A stretch of 64,000 bases of DNA from contig JAILWY010000021.1 of the NCBI GenBank assembly GCA_022113835.1, forward strand, positions 6,324,001 to 6,388,000, written 5' to 3'. The notes beneath the pieces are model-generated. The model saw nothing but the letters and a program-made list of their open reading frames with translations. It was not told where the DNA came from and searched no databases. The translations under genes were made by a program, and so were the position numbers. Numbering within the stretch: position 1 is the first letter of the stretch; every line of letters begins with the position of its first letter. This document shows, one piece after another, positions 60,892 through 64,000 of the stretch. Origin of the DNA: Atopsyche davidsoni (Eukaryota > Arthropoda > Insecta > Trichoptera > Hydrobiosidae).

Positions 60892-60963
60892 CATGGCTGA
60901 TCGGGAACTTTCTTTTCCTACGATACTTTTCTTTTCAGTATCTGTTTATATATCTCAGCCATG
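60892..60963. repeat. Short inverted repeat, possible hairpin
   Basis: CATGGCTGA (60892-60900) and TCAGCCATG (60955-60963) are perfect 9-bp reverse complements across 54 bases, with a further GATAC/GTATC pair inside. Size is like a pre-miRNA, but most of the stem is unpaired, so a microRNA is unlikely. Confidence 0.4.
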
Positions 60964-61429
60964 ATAGGTTCATGAAGCAACTGTGATTTCCAATTGACTG
61001 GAGAGAAGTTCACCCATTCTCTTATTGAGCTCAACCTATAATAATTATCATAACCTACTTAATATATCTGCTATATTTTCTTTCGAGACTTATATAATAA
61101 GAAACTTATTCGTTTTACTATAAACGCTTGAAGTAGTTCATCTTGTATACTATGTTTTTGGAAAATTGACGCATTGTGCTCTTTATTCTTTTCATATCCA
61201 CGACCATCGCAAGATTAGAATATTTTAGCATAATTACCCATATTCACAGTTATTGATTCCTTTTTTTATGATAATAAATTTCATTCCTACTAAAAATAAT
61301 CTGTACTAGAAGGTTTATTTTTCCCCTCTTTACACCATTACTACAAATTTAAACATATATATATATATATACTGATAAATTTATCTATGAATTTATTTAA
61401 ATATAATATGCATCTATAGTGAAAATCTC
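60964..61429. other. AT-rich spacer, nothing recognised
   Basis: Contains an (AT)n run near 61354-61371. Confidence 0.48.
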
Positions 61430-61775
61430 GTTTACAATCACACGAGCGACCGCCTCGTTTAAATGGGTAGCAGTATTTCAGATCCACTGACAGGGTCGAA
61501 TGACGGAATTGTCTACTGTTGTGAGAATTTATTGCGTTTCACTCTCCGCCGGTCTCGGCCAGGTCCTCTGGGGGAACAAATTGATTTTTGTCGAGCTCCG
61601 AACAATCTGATTAGGGCTGGGGAATACCAGCGCCGGTCTCCCCCTCCCCAAATATTTATACACCTCCCCCCGCACCCCGCACCCCGCACCCCGCACCCCG
61701 CACCCCGCACCCCGCACACGCGAACTTTGACGAGTTCTGCTTTGTTCTATGCTAAAAACACATAGTTCAATTCTG
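61430..61775. promoter_or_regulatory. GC-rich island ending in a C-rich minisatellite
   Basis: 61440-61660 is balanced to GC-rich, with CCGCCGGTCTCGGCC near 61547. It passes directly into the 7-mer array at 61671-61718. Long frames on both strands (61463-61765 plus; 61513-61719 minus) reflect base composition, not coding. Confidence 0.33.
61671..61718. repeat. 7-mer minisatellite (CGCACCC)n
   Basis: Nearly seven tandem copies of CGCACCC, perfect until the last unit, which becomes CGCACAC. Strongly strand-asymmetric: C-rich on +, G-rich on -. Confidence 0.95.
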
Positions 61776-62485
61776 TAGTAGGTTACTTTAACAAAGCTTA
61801 TCTAATACACTAGAGATCAAATTCAACATACAACCCTTATTACAATACGATATATATCTTTTTTTATAATTAAATATATGGTTTAAATTCGTTTGAACTT
61901 GATGCGAATTAAATTAACGAACGATCACGTATTTTTATTTTTATTTAACTAAATTCACACAACAACTGCTTTACCAGAATGTATTTTGATATTGGGAATG
62001 TTTTGAAAAATTCAATCCTCATTATTTGAGACTTTTACATACCAGTATATATTTATTTAGCAAATAAATTCTCATAAAAAAAGTTTATCACATGTAACCT
62101 TTTGAAAATGTCATGACCCATTTCAAAATAACCATGTGTATCTTGAACAGCAAATCACTTTTACAGGTTTTGATCGCGTCAGGTCTCATTTAATTTTGAA
62201 AATGATACAATTGACATTCGTCTCCGCGTCACAATATCATTTTAAATTATACCTCGGTCGCAATTAATATAACAGTATTAATGTCTATTAGTGAGCTCGG
62301 AATATTCATTATCAAATATAAAATTATGTTTCTCTCTCTTGTAATATTAAGGTATATAATGGTTTTGTTTTAATAAATCTAGTTATTATTGAAAATCTTT
62401 CTTTGCAAATAGACTTAGAGTTGTATAAAGTTAATCTGATTAAGATATTAACCGTAAGACGTCAATTTTAAGGGATATCTGAAGT
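61776..62485. other. AT-rich spacer, nothing recognised
   Basis: No feature supported. Confidence 0.5.
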
Positions 62486-62790
62486 TTCAGCTTGTCATAT
62501 GCCTCGACCTACAGTACTTATACTGTGGTTCGTAAAAATACAAATAGCGACTCGTTAGTCAGTGAGCGATTCTTGTCCGCGCGAGGCTCAGAGCCACGCG
62601 TCAGGTGTGAACATAAAGCCCAGTTTATGGCGGTCACACCATAAACTTAGTGCTAAGTTTTCTGTTTATGTAAGGCTTTGATATTTCCCCACGGACTAAT
62701 GGAATATTTTCCATTTGTAGCAATAATTTTATTCCGCACCGTGACGTTTCTCTTGCAAGCGTCCCTTTGTTTTATTGGATTTCATATTTT
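62486..62790. promoter_or_regulatory. GC-richer island with three successive palindromes
   Basis: GGCTC-A-GAGCC (62585-62595) is followed by a nested dyad: GGTGTGA (62604-62610) with TCACACC (62634-62640), enclosing CATAAA (62612-62617) with TTTATG (62624-62629). Then comes the perfect AAACTTAG-TG-CTAAGTTT (62643-62660). GGTGTGA is the T-box half-site core and TTTATGG is an Abd-B/Caudal-type core. Dense symmetry in 75 bp suggests a protein-bound regulatory site. Function inferred. Confidence 0.42.
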
Positions 62791-63260
62791 TTTTTTGTAA
62801 GGTTTGCTACAGTAAAGGTATGTTTTATAACCTGGCATAACTTAGAAACGTAGGGGGTGTGAACACGCCTTGTGCAAGCTTTTTGAAACAAAATTATGTT
62901 TTGTACAAAGGTTCTTTATTATTTTTTTTAAGTATAAATTATTTCAAAACACTATTTTATTTCAGCGGAAGCCTCACACTGTCAACTTCGCCCGACTTTT
63001 TTTCACACTCAGCCTAGTACGGTGTGACTGATTTTCATTTTAAAAAATACTTACTACATTTTATGCATATTTCTAAGTATTTTGAGTGGTTGTTTGTTTA
63101 ACGTGTTATCAGAGCCTATGCTAGGTGTAGCTCGTTTCGTATTAATACGATGCGACAGTCTGCGCCGTCGTTACCATTATGTTACCAATCCGCAGTGACT
63201 CATCCTCTATTCCCAGCTCTAGAACCTTAGAACTAGCACCATAGCCTTGTATAACGTGCA
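62791..63260. promoter_or_regulatory. Island 62960-63250 with a 14-bp palindrome
   Basis: TCGTATTAATACGA (63137-63150) is perfectly palindromic. CTGCGCCGTCG at 63160 and other CG-containing blocks surround it. No protein recognised. Confidence 0.3.
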
Positions 63261-64000
63261 TGTAGTAAATATGTAATATACACAGGAATTTTGAAGAATA
63301 TCAACCATTTACTTTTTTACCTAACCGACACGTCGAGTTGGATTATAGATACATAGTAACTGTATCTATAATAGTATTGTAAATAAGATTTGTTTAAAAC
63401 GACAAACACTTGTCGATAGCAGCAGGTAACGTTCCACGTGGGCTTTAACATAATAAATTTTATTTTCCAAAACTATTTGAGTATAAAGCACCAAACCCCA
63501 ACCAGTTTTTTTTATATAAATTGACCTATGTCTTCATTTATTATTTATATATTTCATAGAAGAATTGAATCCATAAAAATTGAAAAAGGGTATATTTCAC
63601 ATTTTTTTATCTTGTTATACGCATTATTGTGAGCATATCCTGGATAAATTGAAAGAAATAGAATATCTTCGAATTCACATCAAAATTGCAAATCCTATCA
63701 GTATTGTGTCAATAACATTTTAAAATAACAATACCTATATCATTTCTATCTATTTCATAGTAAATTGAATGCCAGTTTCAAATGTAAATATATTCAAAAG
63801 ATCACAATCAAATCCAGACTGTATTGGAAAACGCCAGACATTTTTCTATTAAAAATTAAAACGATGAAAACTATGATAAAGGCGCGAGCTGGTTCTGGGT
63901 AGCGGATTTTCCATTTTGATAAATCAACTCCCTTGCATTCTCAAATTGGAAAAATTTGCTGCAGATCGAGCGAGGCAACGCATTTCGTTGCGCTCATCTG
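63261..64000. other. AT-rich spacer to window end
   Basis: The last 45 bases (from about 63957, GCTGCAGATCGAGCGAGGC) become GC-richer, probably the edge of a further island continuing outside the window. Nothing else recognised. Confidence 0.45.

Noticed and set aside
60892..60963. Pre-microRNA hairpin
   Set aside because: Only 9 terminal and 5 inner base pairs form; the region between is largely unpaired, unlike a miRNA stem.
61513..61719. Gly/Ala/Cys-repeat proteins on the minus strand
   Set aside because: They are translations of the 7-mer minisatellite in two frames, not genes.

Overview
The window looks like an AT-rich nuclear segment of an insect genome. The evidence is a protein-coding gene with short spliceosomal introns, a mariner deletion derivative, a tRNA-derived SINE with target-site duplications, a short Helitron, decayed non-LTR retrotransposon tails, and no bacterial-style dense coding. 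The order cannot be fixed from the sequence alone; Lepidoptera is possible but unproven.

Only one gene is securely identified. It is a complete five-exon CHMP5/Vps60 gene (ESCRT-III family) on the + strand at 1966-3552, with a 236-bp non-autonomous Helitron in its third intron. One further candidate coding exon (45675-45872) has good splice signals but an unrecognised product. No rRNA or intact tRNA gene was seen.

From about 4 kb to 64 kb the window is a gene desert or a very large intron. It consists of AT-rich spacers punctuated by roughly forty islands of 100-350 bp with visibly higher G+C, few poly-A/T runs and many short palindromes and repeated motifs. These resemble clustered cis-regulatory or conserved non-coding elements of a developmental locus, but that is inference and needs alignment to related genomes. 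Notable islands are a pair of similar modules 8 kb apart sharing an ordered motif set (11199-11270 and 19150-19220), a nested palindrome cluster (62585-62660), an E2F-like inverted repeat (42449-42498) and a block with three GCCAT cores (25848-25926).

Mobile and repeat content, in order: Helitron 2745-2980; MITE-like inverted repeat 4258-4504; LINE 3' fragments 7861-8158 and 13930-14265; tRNA-like SINE remnant 19818-19885; mariner deletion derivative 20609-21124 with TA duplication; SINE 26366-26612 with a 17-bp duplication; GC-rich 9-mer minisatellite about 26991-27110; a 190-bp dispersed repeat (37865-38054, 39086-39260); (AT)n at 40864-40927; a 150-bp near-perfect hairpin containing half of the SINE (47997-48149); two long-hairpin retroelements (48998-49273, 54031-54270); and a 7-mer minisatellite at 61671-61718.

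The most unusual system is the pair of long-hairpin elements. Each is a fold-back of two 85-90 bp arms with a one-sided 5' extension. One copy has a poly(A)-type end and the other a perfect 13-bp target duplication, so they look retrotransposed rather than cut-and-paste. Each arm, read outward, carries a hammerhead-ribozyme-like core of the kind known from Penelope-like retroelements, with an altered but potentially compensated core pair.
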